This document shows positions 1 to 9,500 of a DNA stretch of 64,000 nt, in pieces. This stretch comes from Saprospiraceae bacterium (GTDB lineage: Bacteria > Bacteroidota > Bacteroidia > Chitinophagales > Saprospiraceae). Every line of letters starts with the position of its first letter. Position 1 is the first letter of the stretch. The position numbers and the translations under genes were made by a program. The DNA is taken from positions 1 through 64,000 of the forward strand of contig JADLHA010000028.1 of the NCBI GenBank assembly GCA_020848995.1, given 5' to 3'. The notes below the pieces were generated by a model, which had not been told where the DNA came from, searched no databases, and saw only the letters and a program-made list of their open reading frames with translations.

Positions 1-335
1 ACAAAAGACATTCTTTTTCTCATCTGACGCAGCCCAAATCCAGGCCGCAGGATGACCGAACGGTGCAAGGCAAAATGGAGCGACAGCTCCATTTAGTGAG
101 GGAACCGGGCTGCATACAGCCCGGCAAAGGAGAAAACAAACAAAAGACATTCTTTTTCTCATCTGACGCAGCACAAATCCAGGCCGCAGGATGACCGAAC
201 GGTGCAAGGCAAAATGGAGCGACAGCTCCATTTAGTGAGGGAACCGGGCTGCATACAGCCCGGCAAAGGAGAAAACAAACAAAAGACATTCTTTTGCTCA
301 ACTGGCTCAGCCCAAACCAGGCCGAAGGACACGTT
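1..335. repeat. 139-bp tandem repeat, 2.4 copies, two hairpins per unit
   Basis: The unit starting CAAAAGACATTC recurs at 2, 141 and 280, a period of exactly 139 bp. The first two units differ by very few bases; the third decays after about 50 bases. Each unit holds two perfect inverted repeats: AAATGGAG/CTCCATTT around a 6-nt loop (73-94 in unit 1) and CCGGGCTG/CAGCCCGG around CATA (105-124). The array may extend beyond the left window edge. Reading frames inside it are short and copy each other because of the repetition, so I call no gene. It resembles a REP/BIME-like array by structure only. Confidence 0.85.
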
Positions 336-448
336 CACGCCGCCGCACGGAAACCAAGCAGTAGGTTATCTATTGCCATTAGGTTTAGCCATGCGCGATG
401 AATGAGAACGTCGTGAGCGTCTGGCATACTGACGAGCTTTCTTTGGTT

Positions 449-473
449 ACTTTCTTTTGCGGCAAAAGAAAGT
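449..473. repeat. 12-bp arm palindrome, REP-like
   Basis: ACTTTCTTTTGC and GCAAAAGAAAGT are perfect inverted arms separated by one G. Similar AAAGAAAGT palindromes are common intergenic elements in many bacteria. It lies just left of the MITE-like element at 483. It is palindromic DNA with almost no loop, so a plain intrinsic terminator is less likely. Confidence 0.6.
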
Positions 474-482
474 GGTGAAATA

Positions 483-671
483 TAAAGGGCACTTCTAAAT
501 ACTCCATTTTGAGGCAGCCCTTAAGCAAAACAAGACGAGGCGCAGCGAAGGAAGCTATGTGGAGCGATAACTGACTGAGCTGCAACGAAGGATAGTGAAG
601 CTAAATTCATTGAGCGCGTGAGACTAAGCGGGCTGGCTGGTGCAATAGGGGGTTAATAGAAGTGCCCTAAA
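483..671. mobile_element. MITE-like element, copy 1
   Basis: The left end reads TAAAGGGCACTTCTAAAT and the right end, reverse complemented, reads TTTAGGGCACTTCTATT, giving terminal inverted repeats of about 15 bp. The interior (GAGGCGCAGCGAAGGAAGC, then CTGACTGAGCTGCAACGAAGG) recurs in the copies at 25163 and, inverted, at 50063. No transposase is encoded, as expected of a non-autonomous element. The right end overlaps the end of the ACMSD gene and supplies its TAG stop codon. Confidence 0.7.
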
Positions 672-1662
672 GTATGCCGAGCCAGGCTTCTGCAGAGCGG
701 TACAACAGCCAGCTTTTTTCGTCGGCATCGTAAGCCGACTCCTCTATGAGTTGTCCGGGGTGTGCCTCTCCGAGTGGAAAGGGATAATCGCTGCCCATTG
801 CAACCCGGTCGATGCCAAATAGGGCGATGATTTTGTCGAGCATATCCTGATCGTGCACCAGCGCGTCGACCCAGAATTTGCCCAGGGCCTCGTCGGGGGA
901 AACGGGATTGTCGACGGCCACAAGATCGGGGCGAGCGGCGAATCCGTGTCGGATCCTTCCGTAGGTTCCGGGGAAGGCTCCTCCTCCATGGGCAAAGGCC
1001 ACCCTCAGATCGGGATAGCGTTCGAAGACCCCTCCGAAAAGCATGCAACAAATGGAAAGACTGGTTTCTGCGGGCATGCCCACCAACCAGGGGAGCCAAT
1101 ATTTTGGCATGCGCTCACTGCCGAGCATATCCCAGGGATGTACAAACAGAGCGGCTCCACAGGCTTCTGCTTCAGCAAAAAATGCGTTGAGTTCCGGTGC
1201 ATCGAGGTTCCAGTGGTTGATGTGGGAACCAATCTCAAAACCGCCAAATCCGAGTTCGTCCATGCAGCGTTGCATTTCGCCGATCGCCAGCCCGGGATCC
1301 TGCATTGGTAAGGTGCCGAGTCCAACGAAGCGATCCGGGTATTGGCGGACGACATCTGCAAGATGGTCGTTGAGAAACCTGGACAAATCCAGACCGTCGG
1401 AGGGTTTAGCCCAGTAGGAAAACAGAACGGGAATGGTGCTCAATACCTGGATCTGAACGCCCGAGGCATCGCAGTCGCGGATGCGATGCCGGGGATCCCA
1501 GCAGTTGGACTGTATCTCGCGGAAGAAACGGTCGTCGACGTACATCTGTGCACATCCGGGAGCACAATGCCTCAGGTTTACGAAACCGCCATAGCCGAAT
1601 TTGCCGGCCCAATCCGGGAGCTTTTCCGGGATCAGGTGCGTGTGGATGTCAATTTTCTTCAT
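667..1662 (-). CDS. 2-amino-3-carboxymuconate-6-semialdehyde decarboxylase (ACMSD)
   Basis: Amidohydrolase-fold decarboxylase of 331 residues, the usual ACMSD length. It is expected to convert 2-amino-3-carboxymuconate semialdehyde to 2-aminomuconate semialdehyde in the kynurenine/3-hydroxyanthranilate branch of tryptophan breakdown (EC 4.1.1.45). Visible metal-site motifs are IDIHTHLIPE at the N-terminus (HxH), FVHPWDMLGS mid-protein and MGSDYPFPLGE near the C-terminus (Asp). The segment FAHGGGAFPGTYGRI is also typical. It is the last gene of a three-gene operon; its ATG overlaps the TGA of the dioxygenase gene (ATGA at 1659-1662). The stop codon lies inside the MITE-like element at 483-671, so the final residues may have been altered by that insertion. 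Identification is strong because of the neighbours. Confidence 0.9.
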   Translation of the reverse strand: MKKIDIHTHLIPEKLPDWAGKFGYGGFVNLRHCAPGCAQMYVDDRFFREIQSNCWDPRHRIRDCDASGVQIQVLSTIPVLFSYWAKPSDGLDLSRFLNDHLADVVRQYPDRFVGLGTLPMQDPGLAIGEMQRCMDELGFGGFEIGSHINHWNLDAPELNAFFAEAEACGAALFVHPWDMLGSERMPKYWLPWLVGMPAETSLSICCMLFGGVFERYPDLRVAFAHGGGAFPGTYGRIRHGFAARPDLVAVDNPVSPDEALGKFWVDALVHDQDMLDKIIALFGIDRVAMGSDYPFPLGEAHPGQLIEESAYDADEKSWLLYRSAEAWLGIL

Positions 1663-2774
1663 GTGTTCCTGGAGGTAGAAGGCTGGTAAGCATATCCCAG
1701 CAGTTCCTTCAGGCGCGGAGGAAGTTCCGGCAATTCCGAACGGGGGATCAGCAGGGTGGAGATGTGGTGGAAGTCGAGGAAGATCTGGTGCTTGCGGGCC
1801 GTCTCCATGAGGTATTCGTGACCGGAGGATCCTCCCGTCCCGGTTTTCCGGCCGAGCATGCGCAAGACCATCTGCGCATGGCGGTACCGCCAGGTGGTGA
1901 GCTGCTCGTCCATGTCGGCTATGGCGTTGAGCAGACGGCAGGGAAGCTGAAGCAGGGGCTCGCTGCCATACAATTGGATGAGCAGTGCGGAGAGCGCAGC
2001 TTTATAGGATATTCGCATATTGCCCTGGGCTACCTGCTGCGCATGGAATTCTGGGTTGAAGATGTTGGCGAAAAAGGTATCGCTGTCGCCGTTCATCTTG
2101 AGTCGCATATTTTTTTCTTCTTCGGAAAGGTAATCCGATTGGCGGATGGCTTGACGTTCGCGTTCCAGCATTGCAGATACCGCCTGAAGGTACTTTTTCT
2201 CAAAATCAAAGTCCTCTATCTGGAGGAAAGGCATGCGTTCGAGCCAGGCTTCGATGCGGTCGAACAAACTCGGCGACGCCTCCAGACTGCGGATCTCATC
2301 CTGTTGCTCCGGGCTGAACTCCCGGTAATACGCGTATGGCGTATAGGCTACCCTTCGATCTAATTTTAGACCCAGGATCACTTCGAGCTTTCGAAATTGA
2401 AAACTCTGGAAACCCGAAGCTGGAAAGAGCTGTGCGCGAAATTCCAAAAAGTCGAGGGGCGTCATGGTCTCCAGCACCCCGATCTGCCGGATCAGCAGCG
2501 CTAAGATCTCATTGACGCGATGCAGGCGGTGAACCGCCAGGTCAATCGCTCTTTCCTCCGTCGTTTCTTCAGAGAAGATGCGCATGACAGAATCCACTTC
2601 GTGGAGGATTTGCTTGAACCAAAGTTCATACACCTGGTGGATGATGATGAACAACATTTCATCGTGGGCCTCTTTGCCAATGTAGGCGCTGCGCGGACGC
2701 TGCGCGTCGAGCACGCGGTCGAGGCCGAGGTAGCTCGCATAATGGATGGAGGCGTATTTCTTTTCCTGACTCAT
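1659..2774 (-). CDS. kynA: Tryptophan 2,3-dioxygenase
   Basis: Cytosolic haem dioxygenase of 371 residues that opens the indole ring of L-tryptophan to N-formylkynurenine, the first step of the kynurenine pathway (EC 1.13.11.11). Family landmarks are present: [14 protein letters not shown] carries the active-site His region, WRYRHAQM contains the expected haem-ligand His, and [15 protein letters not shown] is the substrate carboxylate-binding loop. It is longer than proteobacterial enzymes (about 280-300 residues), with extra helical sequence in the middle, as in several Bacteroidota homologues. Its start overlaps the stop of the RidA-like gene and its stop overlaps the start of ACMSD (ATGA in both cases), so the three are translationally coupled. 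Confidence 0.93.
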   Translation of the reverse strand: MSQEKKYASIHYASYLGLDRVLDAQRPRSAYIGKEAHDEMLFIIIHQVYELWFKQILHEVDSVMRIFSEETTEERAIDLAVHRLHRVNEILALLIRQIGVLETMTPLDFLEFRAQLFPASGFQSFQFRKLEVILGLKLDRRVAYTPYAYYREFSPEQQDEIRSLEASPSLFDRIEAWLERMPFLQIEDFDFEKKYLQAVSAMLERERQAIRQSDYLSEEEKNMRLKMNGDSDTFFANIFNPEFHAQQVAQGNMRISYKAALSALLIQLYGSEPLLQLPCRLLNAIADMDEQLTTWRYRHAQMVLRMLGRKTGTGGSSGHEYLMETARKHQIFLDFHHISTLLIPRSELPELPPRLKELLGYAYQPSTSRNT

Positions 2775-3193
2775 AGTGGTTTGTAAGCGATGGCTTTGAT
2801 TTCAATCAGCAGGTGAGGATGGGGAAGTTGGTGCACGGCAACGGTGGTGCGCGCCGGACCGTCAAACCCGAAATAGCTGTTGTAAACTTCGTTGTAGCCA
2901 CCAAAATCGTTCATCGATACGAGAAAAGTCGTGATCTCCACGACGTCAGACAGCGTTGCACCGGAATCGGCAAGGATGTCGCGGATGTTTTCGATGACCG
3001 CACGGGTCTGTACGCGGATATCGAGTTGTGCCGTTCCCAGGTCATCAACGCGGGCCCCTTCGATGGCATTGTCGGCGCGGCGGCTGCTGGTGCCGGAGAC
3101 AAATAGAAAATCGCCTGCCCGGCGCACATGCGGGTAGCGCCCCCGGGGCGTGGCCTTGCCGGCCACCACACGAGATGGTGGTCTGTTTTCCAT
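2771..3193 (-). CDS. RidA-family protein, probable 2-aminomuconate deaminase
   Basis: RidA/YjgF-fold protein of 140 residues counted from the ATG at 3193. Key features are [11 protein letters not shown] near residue 25-35 and [25 protein letters not shown] at the C-terminus, where the Arg after PA corresponds to the imine/carboxylate-binding Arg of RidA. A 2-aminomuconate deaminase (AmnD/NbaF type) is a RidA-family enzyme, and the position directly before tryptophan 2,3-dioxygenase and ACMSD makes that role more likely than general enamine detoxification. An in-frame upstream ATG at 3286 would add 31 Arg/Ala-rich residues with no family match, so I prefer 3193. The pathway assignment is inferred from context. 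Confidence 0.85.
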   Translation of the reverse strand: MENRPPSRVVAGKATPRGRYPHVRRAGDFLFVSGTSSRRADNAIEGARVDDLGTAQLDIRVQTRAVIENIRDILADSGATLSDVVEITTFLVSMNDFGGYNEVYNSYFGFDGPARTTVAVHQLPHPHLLIEIKAIAYKPL

Positions 3194-3749
3194 GTGGTAA
3201 AGATAATCCTGCCTTGCAATTTTGTTTCGCGCTGAGGCCCTGTACCGGGGTGCAGACTCGGCAAGAGCCCGTGTCACCGGAAGCAAAGCGCCAAGGGTAT
3301 GCGCCGGCTGCCCTCCGCGGAACGCGCGAAGGCGGTTCTTGCTGCCCGCAGGACCGGCATTGAACCGTGGTGCCTGGCTGAAGGGTACTTATGGAAATGC
3401 AGGGTGTCGACGAACTGCCCGGGTCAATTGGAGCCGGGCGAGATGGACGTAGTGATTAAATGCTGGTTGCTTTCTTCTGTCACCATAACAGGAAGTTGTC
3501 ATGGGCTTATTCTGTTGGTGCGCTTTGGGAGAATTCCCGCTTCATGGCTTGGTTGCACCGTGTAAATTGGGCTGTTGCTTCCATTTTCTGCACAATGACC
3601 GTGTCCTGCACAAGGGTATGCAATGCAGCGGGGAAGATGGGGTCCCCGCGATGGAGAGGTTACCAAAGCGATTGACCGCAGATGTGAATGAGATGAACGG
3701 AAGCGAGCAAAGTACTGTCTGCTAACTAACGTTAGTTCGTATACAAACG
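3194..3749. other. Intergenic region, no gene recognised
   Basis: About 550 bp between two minus-strand genes. Several short open frames exist on both strands but none has a recognisable product or a Bacteroidota-like start context. The right end carries the cluster of AACGTT-centred palindromes. The rest shows no clear hairpin or repeat; a promoter for the tryptophan operon should lie just right of 3193, but I see no convincing TAnnTTTG box there. Confidence 0.5.
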
Positions 3750-3778
3750 TTAGTCTGCAATATAAACGAACGTTTGTT
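3724..3778. repeat. Three clustered copies of the 14-bp palindrome
   Basis: Copies lie at 3724-3737 (AACTAACGTTAGTT, perfect), 3743-3754 (ACAAACGTTAGT, imperfect) and 3765-3778 (AACGAACGTTTGTT, one mismatch). The second overlaps the TAA stop (3750-3752) of the surface-protein gene and the third lies within its last codons, so the palindromes encode the end of that protein. They belong to a window-wide family with consensus AACRAACGTTYGTT. Confidence 0.85.
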
Positions 3779-6008
3779 TGTACGTTGCACCGGCAACGCG
3801 TACCCAATAGATACCCGGAGAAAGGGATTCCGGACGGAAGGTTCCGGTCTGAACGATGCGCCCGTCGGGGCTGGTGACCAGCCAGGATTGCCGGAGGTCC
3901 TGGCCACAATCGTCAGGCGGCACCCGGTCGCGGATGACGATGTTGCCGCTGCCGGGATAGTTTTCGCAGGCCTTCCAGTATCGACCCCTCCAGATGCATT
4001 CCCCTTTGCGGACTTCTACCCGGAGGGTGTTGTGGTAGGGGCCCATCAGGCGAACCCAGGCATCCCGGCTTCCCGTAGACCAGCGGATATCGTACAGAGA
4101 GGGATCGACCAGTTGACCGCTGGCGTCGAACAGCGCGACGATGTAGGTGCAGGCTCCACCACAAATCGTTTCGCACAGCGAGGCGGGATAGTTCAGTCCC
4201 AGAGCACGGTCGTAATCGTCGTGGCAGGACGATAACGTGAAATTGAATTCGTCACAGGGTCCGGTGCAATCGATTTTCAGCGTATGTGAGATGCGGTGTG
4301 TGCAGATGTCTGCAAATTCAATGGTTTTCGGCAGACCCGCTTTCCAGAAGTAGCGCTTGACGGTCAGGCTGAAGGAATCGCCGTCAAACAGCAGCAGGGG
4401 ATTTTGTTGTTGGATCGCATAGGTGGGATGGCGGGGCGACGTCTTGACATCCCAGAACAATTCGGTATTCCGGAGCGCGGGTACCAGCGGCAAGCCCGTG
4501 CCGGCATCTAACGCCGTGACCTCTACCATGCCGCCAGGCAGGCATCGCGTTTCTATCAGCGCGGCACACCGGTCGATGTAGCAGGTCTTTACAAATACAT
4601 CCACCGTGTCCGTTCCGGTGCATTGGCCGTCAGTCCGGTGAACGTAGTAGCGCGTAGAACGCGAAGGACCGGCCTTGGGTTGCGGGCACATTGAGCAACT
4701 TAGTCCCTCGGGAGGTTCCCATCGGTATTGAAACGCCGGATCGTATGCTTTGACGAGCTCGGTGGAATCGCCCAGGCAAATGGTATCGGACCGGAAGAAA
4801 AATTCGGGTTTGCCGTCTGACAATTGAAAGGACTGCACAAGGGTATCGGAGCAACCGGCAGCAGACCGGACGACGAGACTTAGGATTACCCTACCGGTGT
4901 CGGGAAATTCGAATGCTGGATCCGCAGAGGATGCCTGCTGGCTGGCGCCATTATGAACGACTGTCCACAGGGAGGAAACAATGTTGGAGAACCGGTCGGA
5001 AGAGGTATTGGTGCACTGTATGCGCAGAGGACGACCGCAGCCTACCCGGTCCACCCGGAATCCCGCTTCCGGCACGGAAAGACAGAGCCGCACATTGACC
5101 TGGAAGTCGCGACGCGACGCGGAGAGCAATTCGCCATTGCGGTATTCTTCTACGCAGTAGGCGACGAGGTATTGCGCCACTTCCGGTGTGGTGTACCCGG
5201 TAAGTCGCCCGTTGGATGGATCCATCGCTAGGGGGGGTGTGCCTCCGATTAGGTCGCCAAGCTGGTAAGGAGCAACGAAGCGAACGAGATCGTAAGGAGG
5301 GCCGGAGGGTGGGTCGGGACGTGGAATGGTGGTGTTGGCTCCCAGGTAAGGCGTACACAGTTTGTAAACCAATGAATCCCCTTCAGCATCCTTCGCCCTC
5401 AAATCGAAATCGACGGGGTAGTCGCCGCAAAGGTAAATCGGTGGATAGGGTCCAAGTTCCGGACTGGAATTGCAGCTGGCCAGCGCGGCGTCGGAGAGCT
5501 CGACGGTATAGGTAGCTCCTGCAGATAGCGGGTCTTCGATGTTGCGTATGGTGTAATTGCGGCAGCATCGCTGGTAGGAAAGTACGTACCCGCCAGGAGT
5601 TTGAGGCAACACCAGGGTGTCGACGTAGGTGGTGGCGTGCACGCAAACATCGCCTCCCGCAATCCCGCAGTTTTTGAAAATGAGCTCGTTGAGGGTATCG
5701 TCGCGGCGAAACGACATCAACAGGCGGCCCGCATTTCCAAGATGGGTCTGTAGCCTTCCCTGCCTGTCGAAAATGCCCACGGAAGCAGGCTGGTCGAATT
5801 GTGCTCCGGGATTGCCGTTCAGGCAGTCGCGTCGCAGGTGGAGTGCAATCTCGTAGCGGTCGTTGCCCAGGCAGCGATACCTGAGATCACCGCCAATGAT
5901 GTGCGTCGCCATCAACGAACAGGGGAAGAACGCGGCCAGCATCAGCTGCAACAGGACCGGCCATACACTGCAATACCTAATAATCGATTCGGCTGAGTTC
6001 GTTGCCAT
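3750..6008 (-). CDS. Secreted surface protein, THIIGGDLRY family, with PKD-like and T9SS-type C-terminal modules
   Basis: A 752-residue exported protein. Residues 1-33 form a signal peptide followed by a mature start THIIGGDLRY, the N-terminal signature of a large family of Bacteroidota extracellular proteins, and YQRCCRNYTI near residue 145 is another hallmark. Residues about 330-395 look like a PKD domain (one beta-sandwich ending in a Cys-rich SAAGCSDTLVQSF). The Cys-rich second half has no clear domain. The last 45 residues (SPDGRIVQTGTF, then LSPGIYWVRV) resemble a type A T9SS sorting domain, so export through type IX secretion is likely. The substrate or adhesive target is unknown. The last codons are made of the palindrome repeats at 3743-3778. 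Confidence 0.8.
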   Translation of the reverse strand: MATNSAESIIRYCSVWPVLLQLMLAAFFPCSLMATHIIGGDLRYRCLGNDRYEIALHLRRDCLNGNPGAQFDQPASVGIFDRQGRLQTHLGNAGRLLMSFRRDDTLNELIFKNCGIAGGDVCVHATTYVDTLVLPQTPGGYVLSYQRCCRNYTIRNIEDPLSAGATYTVELSDAALASCNSSPELGPYPPIYLCGDYPVDFDLRAKDAEGDSLVYKLCTPYLGANTTIPRPDPPSGPPYDLVRFVAPYQLGDLIGGTPPLAMDPSNGRLTGYTTPEVAQYLVAYCVEEYRNGELLSASRRDFQVNVRLCLSVPEAGFRVDRVGCGRPLRIQCTNTSSDRFSNIVSSLWTVVHNGASQQASSADPAFEFPDTGRVILSLVVRSAAGCSDTLVQSFQLSDGKPEFFFRSDTICLGDSTELVKAYDPAFQYRWEPPEGLSCSMCPQPKAGPSRSTRYYVHRTDGQCTGTDTVDVFVKTCYIDRCAALIETRCLPGGMVEVTALDAGTGLPLVPALRNTELFWDVKTSPRHPTYAIQQQNPLLLFDGDSFSLTVKRYFWKAGLPKTIEFADICTHRISHTLKIDCTGPCDEFNFTLSSCHDDYDRALGLNYPASLCETICGGACTYIVALFDASGQLVDPSLYDIRWSTGSRDAWVRLMGPYHNTLRVEVRKGECIWRGRYWKACENYPGSGNIVIRDRVPPDDCGQDLRQSWLVTSPDGRIVQTGTFRPESLSPGIYWVRVAGATYKQTFVYIAD

Positions 6009-6262
6009 AAGGGTAGTTTCTTTGGAGAGGCCTTCACGGGGCCACCGGCTGCCTGAAGGTAAGGATTATATTGCATGCGCTGTGCAAATGACCTTGCCCA
6101 CAGCTTGTTGAATGGTAACAGGCCGTTGGCACGTGGATCTTTAGTTGCTGGCAGAGCTTTGAAGCCTGGGGATTTTTCAAAATGGCTGACCTAGTTTCCA
6201 CACTATGACGAAGGCTTGGCTGTTCGGCAGTTCTTCTGTCGACGGGTACCGGCAAAAATGCA

Positions 6263-6289
6263 GGAAGCGGACCCATTGGGTCCGCTTCC
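6263..6289 (-). terminator. Intrinsic terminator after the large repeat protein
   Basis: GGAAGCGGACCC and GGGTCCGCTTCC form a perfect 12-bp stem with a 3-nt loop, 26 bp beyond the stop of the minus-strand gene ending at 6315. Read on the minus strand, it is followed within a few bases by a run of five Ts. Confidence 0.8.
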
Positions 6290-6314
6290 ATGATGGTTGA
6301 GTGATTCTTCTGGC

Positions 6315-9300
6315 TCAATGGCCGATGACGAGCTGACCGGTTTTTTGCTGGTGGCCGTCAGACACGCGCACCAAGTAAACGCCCTTGTGTACTTTCAGTG
6401 CGAGCAGGTCGAGTTCGATCTCGTTTTGGCCGGGTTTCAACGGTACGCTGAACACCTGTTTTCCAAAAAGATCCATCATGGTCACTTCCACGGTTTGCGG
6501 GTCGAAGCCGGAGATCAGGATCCGGGCCGACGTGGTTGCCGGGTTGGGGACAAATTCCAGTGTGACCGGTTGGTTGGTGTAGGACCCTGAACCTTCCTCG
6601 CGATTGCGGTCCTCTGAACCAGCAAAGGCAGTCAGGGTGGTGAACCATCCGCTGACCGTACTCGAATTCGTTGTTCCGCATTTGGAGCGGATTTGGTAGT
6701 GGTGCAAGGTGTTGGCCGACAGACCGTTAAACAGATGTTCCAGTCCGGGTCCGGTGGGGCTGGCCCAGGCCGTCCAGGACGACCAAACGCCGGGAGTCAG
6801 CTCATACCGGATGCGCAACTGGTACTGGGTTGCACAGGGAACGCCGGCATTCCACAGAATTTTTGCGCTGGATTCGGAGATTTCGGTGTGGACGACCTGG
6901 CTGGGCGTACCGCAAGTACCGGCGTATATGGTCACTTTTTGGATGCAGGTGCTGGTATTTCCCGATAAGTCGGTGACCGTCCACTTTACATTTTTTACGC
7001 CCAGTGGATAATTTGACGGCGCATTGTTGGAATATCCTGCAACGCCGCAATCATCGCTGGTAACCGGAGTCCCCAGATTGATTTCCGAGGAGGGTACCGG
7101 ACCGCAATCACCGGGTGTTGTAGTGTAACTGACATTGGAAGGACAGGTGATGGAAGGGGATACAACATCCAATATGATGAGCAGGCCATCGGAATAGGAA
7201 GCAACCACAGTGTTGGGTGTGATGAAGATGTTGGAGAAGTTACCTGAATGTGAACTTGCACTGATCAATTGAAATGTCGCCCCGCATGCAGGAGGGTAAT
7301 TGAAGTTGATGTATAAATCTCCTCCAGCCTGCGCGTTGCCCGTCACCTGAAGCTGGTCGTAATCGCTGCACGCAGAGGGACCATTGATTTCGATTTCCAG
7401 TTTGCCAACGCTGGCCCATCCGTTCGTAAACTGCAAACAACCCGGAGACAAGCCTGGTGCAACGGTCCCTGCTGCGGGATTGCTGAACAAACTCGTATTG
7501 AAGGCCCCGGTTCCTTTGTAAATATTTTGATTGTCAAATGTGCCGGAGTTGTTGATGATTCCATTATTGAACACGGTTCCAAGATTCTGTACAAGGGCTC
7601 CGGTAGAATTGTTTATGATGCCCGGATATTCTACCCGCAATTTTCCAGCAGCCGGAATAAAAACGAAAGCTCCCGGATGGTTGTTCAGCGTTTGGTTGGA
7701 ATGGATCCCGTTGCACATGACCTCGTGAAACTCAAGGCTTCCATAATTGTTGAAAATGCCAGTTCCCCAAAAGGTACCAATGCCATGGAAGACAAAGTGG
7801 TTCATTCCAATTTTAACAGTACCATAATTAGAAAACTGGGGCCCGTCACCTGGGTCTATCGCAAATGAATTGGGTATATGGTCTATTTCAAGCAGGCTGC
7901 CTGTTAAATTGGTAAAGGCGGTCGTTCCATCGCCAGCCAACCGTACACCGGTATAGACCAGGGGTTCCAGGTTCCCTAATTTTGCGATGCCGGAGTTGTT
8001 GAATTTTGCCGAACCAATCACATTAATACCGGTCCAGGACCGGTTTACCTCAATAATCCCGCTGGGCTGATTGTTAAATGCAACTCCCGTTCCTGAGACT
8101 GAAATTCCATGACCGGATACGGAGTGCGTATTTCCAATTTTAATGGTTCCTGAATTGTTGAACGTCGAAGGCCCTCCTGAACACCGAATGCCATCCCTGT
8201 TGTAGATGCTGTCGATTTCGATGAGGGCATTGGTATGGTTGTTGAAAACGGATCCTGTTTCCATCAGGATTCCGATGTCATGGATCTTTTTATTGAAACC
8301 CATCTTGATCAATCCGTAGTTGTCAAGTTTCACGTAACCGTTCATATAAATGCCATGGGCAAATACCGATTGGTTTAATTCAAGAACGCCGGTGGATGTA
8401 TTTTCAATTTGACTTTCATTGGACATTCTGATACACGACAAATTAATGGGCGCTATATTGCCAATTTTGATCAGTCCCTGGTTGCTTAATTTGGTATTTA
8501 CATTGTTCAGTTCAACTGCATTCCAATTGTTTTTTGTGCGGTTGAGTTCGATGACTCCGGTATTGAGATTAGTCAACTTACTTCCCGAGCCCAGAGTAAG
8601 GCATCTCCACCCAATTGAATTGTTGTTGCCAACTTTTAAATGACCCGAATTATTGAACGTTGAATTTCCGGTAATGACCAGGCCATCATAACCGGCTACG
8701 CTGTCGATTTCTACTGTTGAACCAATCTGATTGTGAAAGCTTGCGCCTGTTTCCACAGCCAATCCGTAAAAATTGATCTTTCCGGAATTTCCAATTTTTA
8801 AAACGCCGGCATTCGTAAAAAGGGTGTTTGTTCCCGCTATACCGAGTCCATGATACCAATTTGTATTGCTGAGTTCCATGGTTCCGTTGGATTTATTTTC
8901 AAATTGACCACCGGAATGGACCCATATGCAGGTATATTGAATTGACGCCAGATTGCCAATTCTGATATTGCCAAAATTGGTGAACTTTGTGTTTATATCT
9001 CTGATTTCCATTCCATTTTCATTGCTTATTCTGTTGATCTCCAGCAGGCTGCCAGTATGGTTGGTAAATTTGCCGCCTGTGGCCATAGATATTCCCCTGA
9101 TGGTAATGGAGGATGTGTTGCCTATTTTGATGGTGCCGTGGTTTATGATCTCGCTGTTAAGGCCATAAGACCTGATCCCATCATTTGTGCTTCCGTTGAT
9201 TTGCAATTCTGCAACACTCAACACCCTGAGTTTGGCACCATTGTTGACCTCTATGCTTTTGCTGCTTGCTGTATAACCTGATGGAATGCTGACATCCCCT

Positions 9301-9500
9301 GAATAAATCAAAACGACGGAAGTACTGCCAGGAATTCCTGACGGCGACCAGTTTGCGGAAACATTCCAATTTCCTGTTCCCCCGATCCATGTTTTTGTTT
9401 GTGCTAAGGCGGAATAAGAGCCGACCACTGAGAATGTAAGTCCAATGGAGAGCAGGGCCATGCACCTGTGAGCCAGAGTGCGCGAATTGATTGATTTCAT
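6315..9500 (-). CDS. Large secreted repeat protein (beta-helix-like, HYR, Fn3, T9SS sorting domain)
   Basis: A 1061-residue exported protein. After a signal peptide (about 1-33), residues about 55-640 are built of repeats of roughly 35-40 residues that alternate NSGTIKIGN-type and LLEIDSI/VIELNR-type segments, consistent with a right-handed beta-helix. Residues about 650-760 resemble an autotransporter-associated strand (GTVAPGLSPGCLQF). A HYR-like domain follows (ITCPSNVSYTTTPGDCG to WTVTDLSGNTSTC), then an Fn3 domain, and finally a clear type A T9SS sorting domain (FVPNPATTSARILISG, KGVYLVRVSDG). It is most likely a surface adhesin or matrix protein; no catalytic motif is visible. The repeat part is visibly more A+T rich than neighbouring genes. 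It has its own terminator at 6263. Confidence 0.85.
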   Translation of the reverse strand: MKSINSRTLAHRCMALLSIGLTFSVVGSYSALAQTKTWIGGTGNWNVSANWSPSGIPGSTSVVLIYSGDVSIPSGYTASSKSIEVNNGAKLRVLSVAELQINGSTNDGIRSYGLNSEIINHGTIKIGNTSSITIRGISMATGGKFTNHTGSLLEINRISNENGMEIRDINTKFTNFGNIRIGNLASIQYTCIWVHSGGQFENKSNGTMELSNTNWYHGLGIAGTNTLFTNAGVLKIGNSGKINFYGLAVETGASFHNQIGSTVEIDSVAGYDGLVITGNSTFNNSGHLKVGNNNSIGWRCLTLGSGSKLTNLNTGVIELNRTKNNWNAVELNNVNTKLSNQGLIKIGNIAPINLSCIRMSNESQIENTSTGVLELNQSVFAHGIYMNGYVKLDNYGLIKMGFNKKIHDIGILMETGSVFNNHTNALIEIDSIYNRDGIRCSGGPSTFNNSGTIKIGNTHSVSGHGISVSGTGVAFNNQPSGIIEVNRSWTGINVIGSAKFNNSGIAKLGNLEPLVYTGVRLAGDGTTAFTNLTGSLLEIDHIPNSFAIDPGDGPQFSNYGTVKIGMNHFVFHGIGTFWGTGIFNNYGSLEFHEVMCNGIHSNQTLNNHPGAFVFIPAAGKLRVEYPGIINNSTGALVQNLGTVFNNGIINNSGTFDNQNIYKGTGAFNTSLFSNPAAGTVAPGLSPGCLQFTNGWASVGKLEIEINGPSACSDYDQLQVTGNAQAGGDLYINFNYPPACGATFQLISASSHSGNFSNIFITPNTVVASYSDGLLIILDVVSPSITCPSNVSYTTTPGDCGPVPSSEINLGTPVTSDDCGVAGYSNNAPSNYPLGVKNVKWTVTDLSGNTSTCIQKVTIYAGTCGTPSQVVHTEISESSAKILWNAGVPCATQYQLRIRYELTPGVWSSWTAWASPTGPGLEHLFNGLSANTLHHYQIRSKCGTTNSSTVSGWFTTLTAFAGSEDRNREEGSGSYTNQPVTLEFVPNPATTSARILISGFDPQTVEVTMMDLFGKQVFSVPLKPGQNEIELDLLALKVHKGVYLVRVSDGHQQKTGQLVIGH

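Noticed and set aside
1-335. Tandem repeats considered as a CRISPR array
   Set aside because: The repeated unit is the full 139 bp with no unique spacers, and no cas gene is near.
1548-2363. A 271-codon plus-strand frame over ACMSD and tryptophan 2,3-dioxygenase
   Set aside because: It is antisense to two well-identified enzymes, and its sequence matches no family I know.
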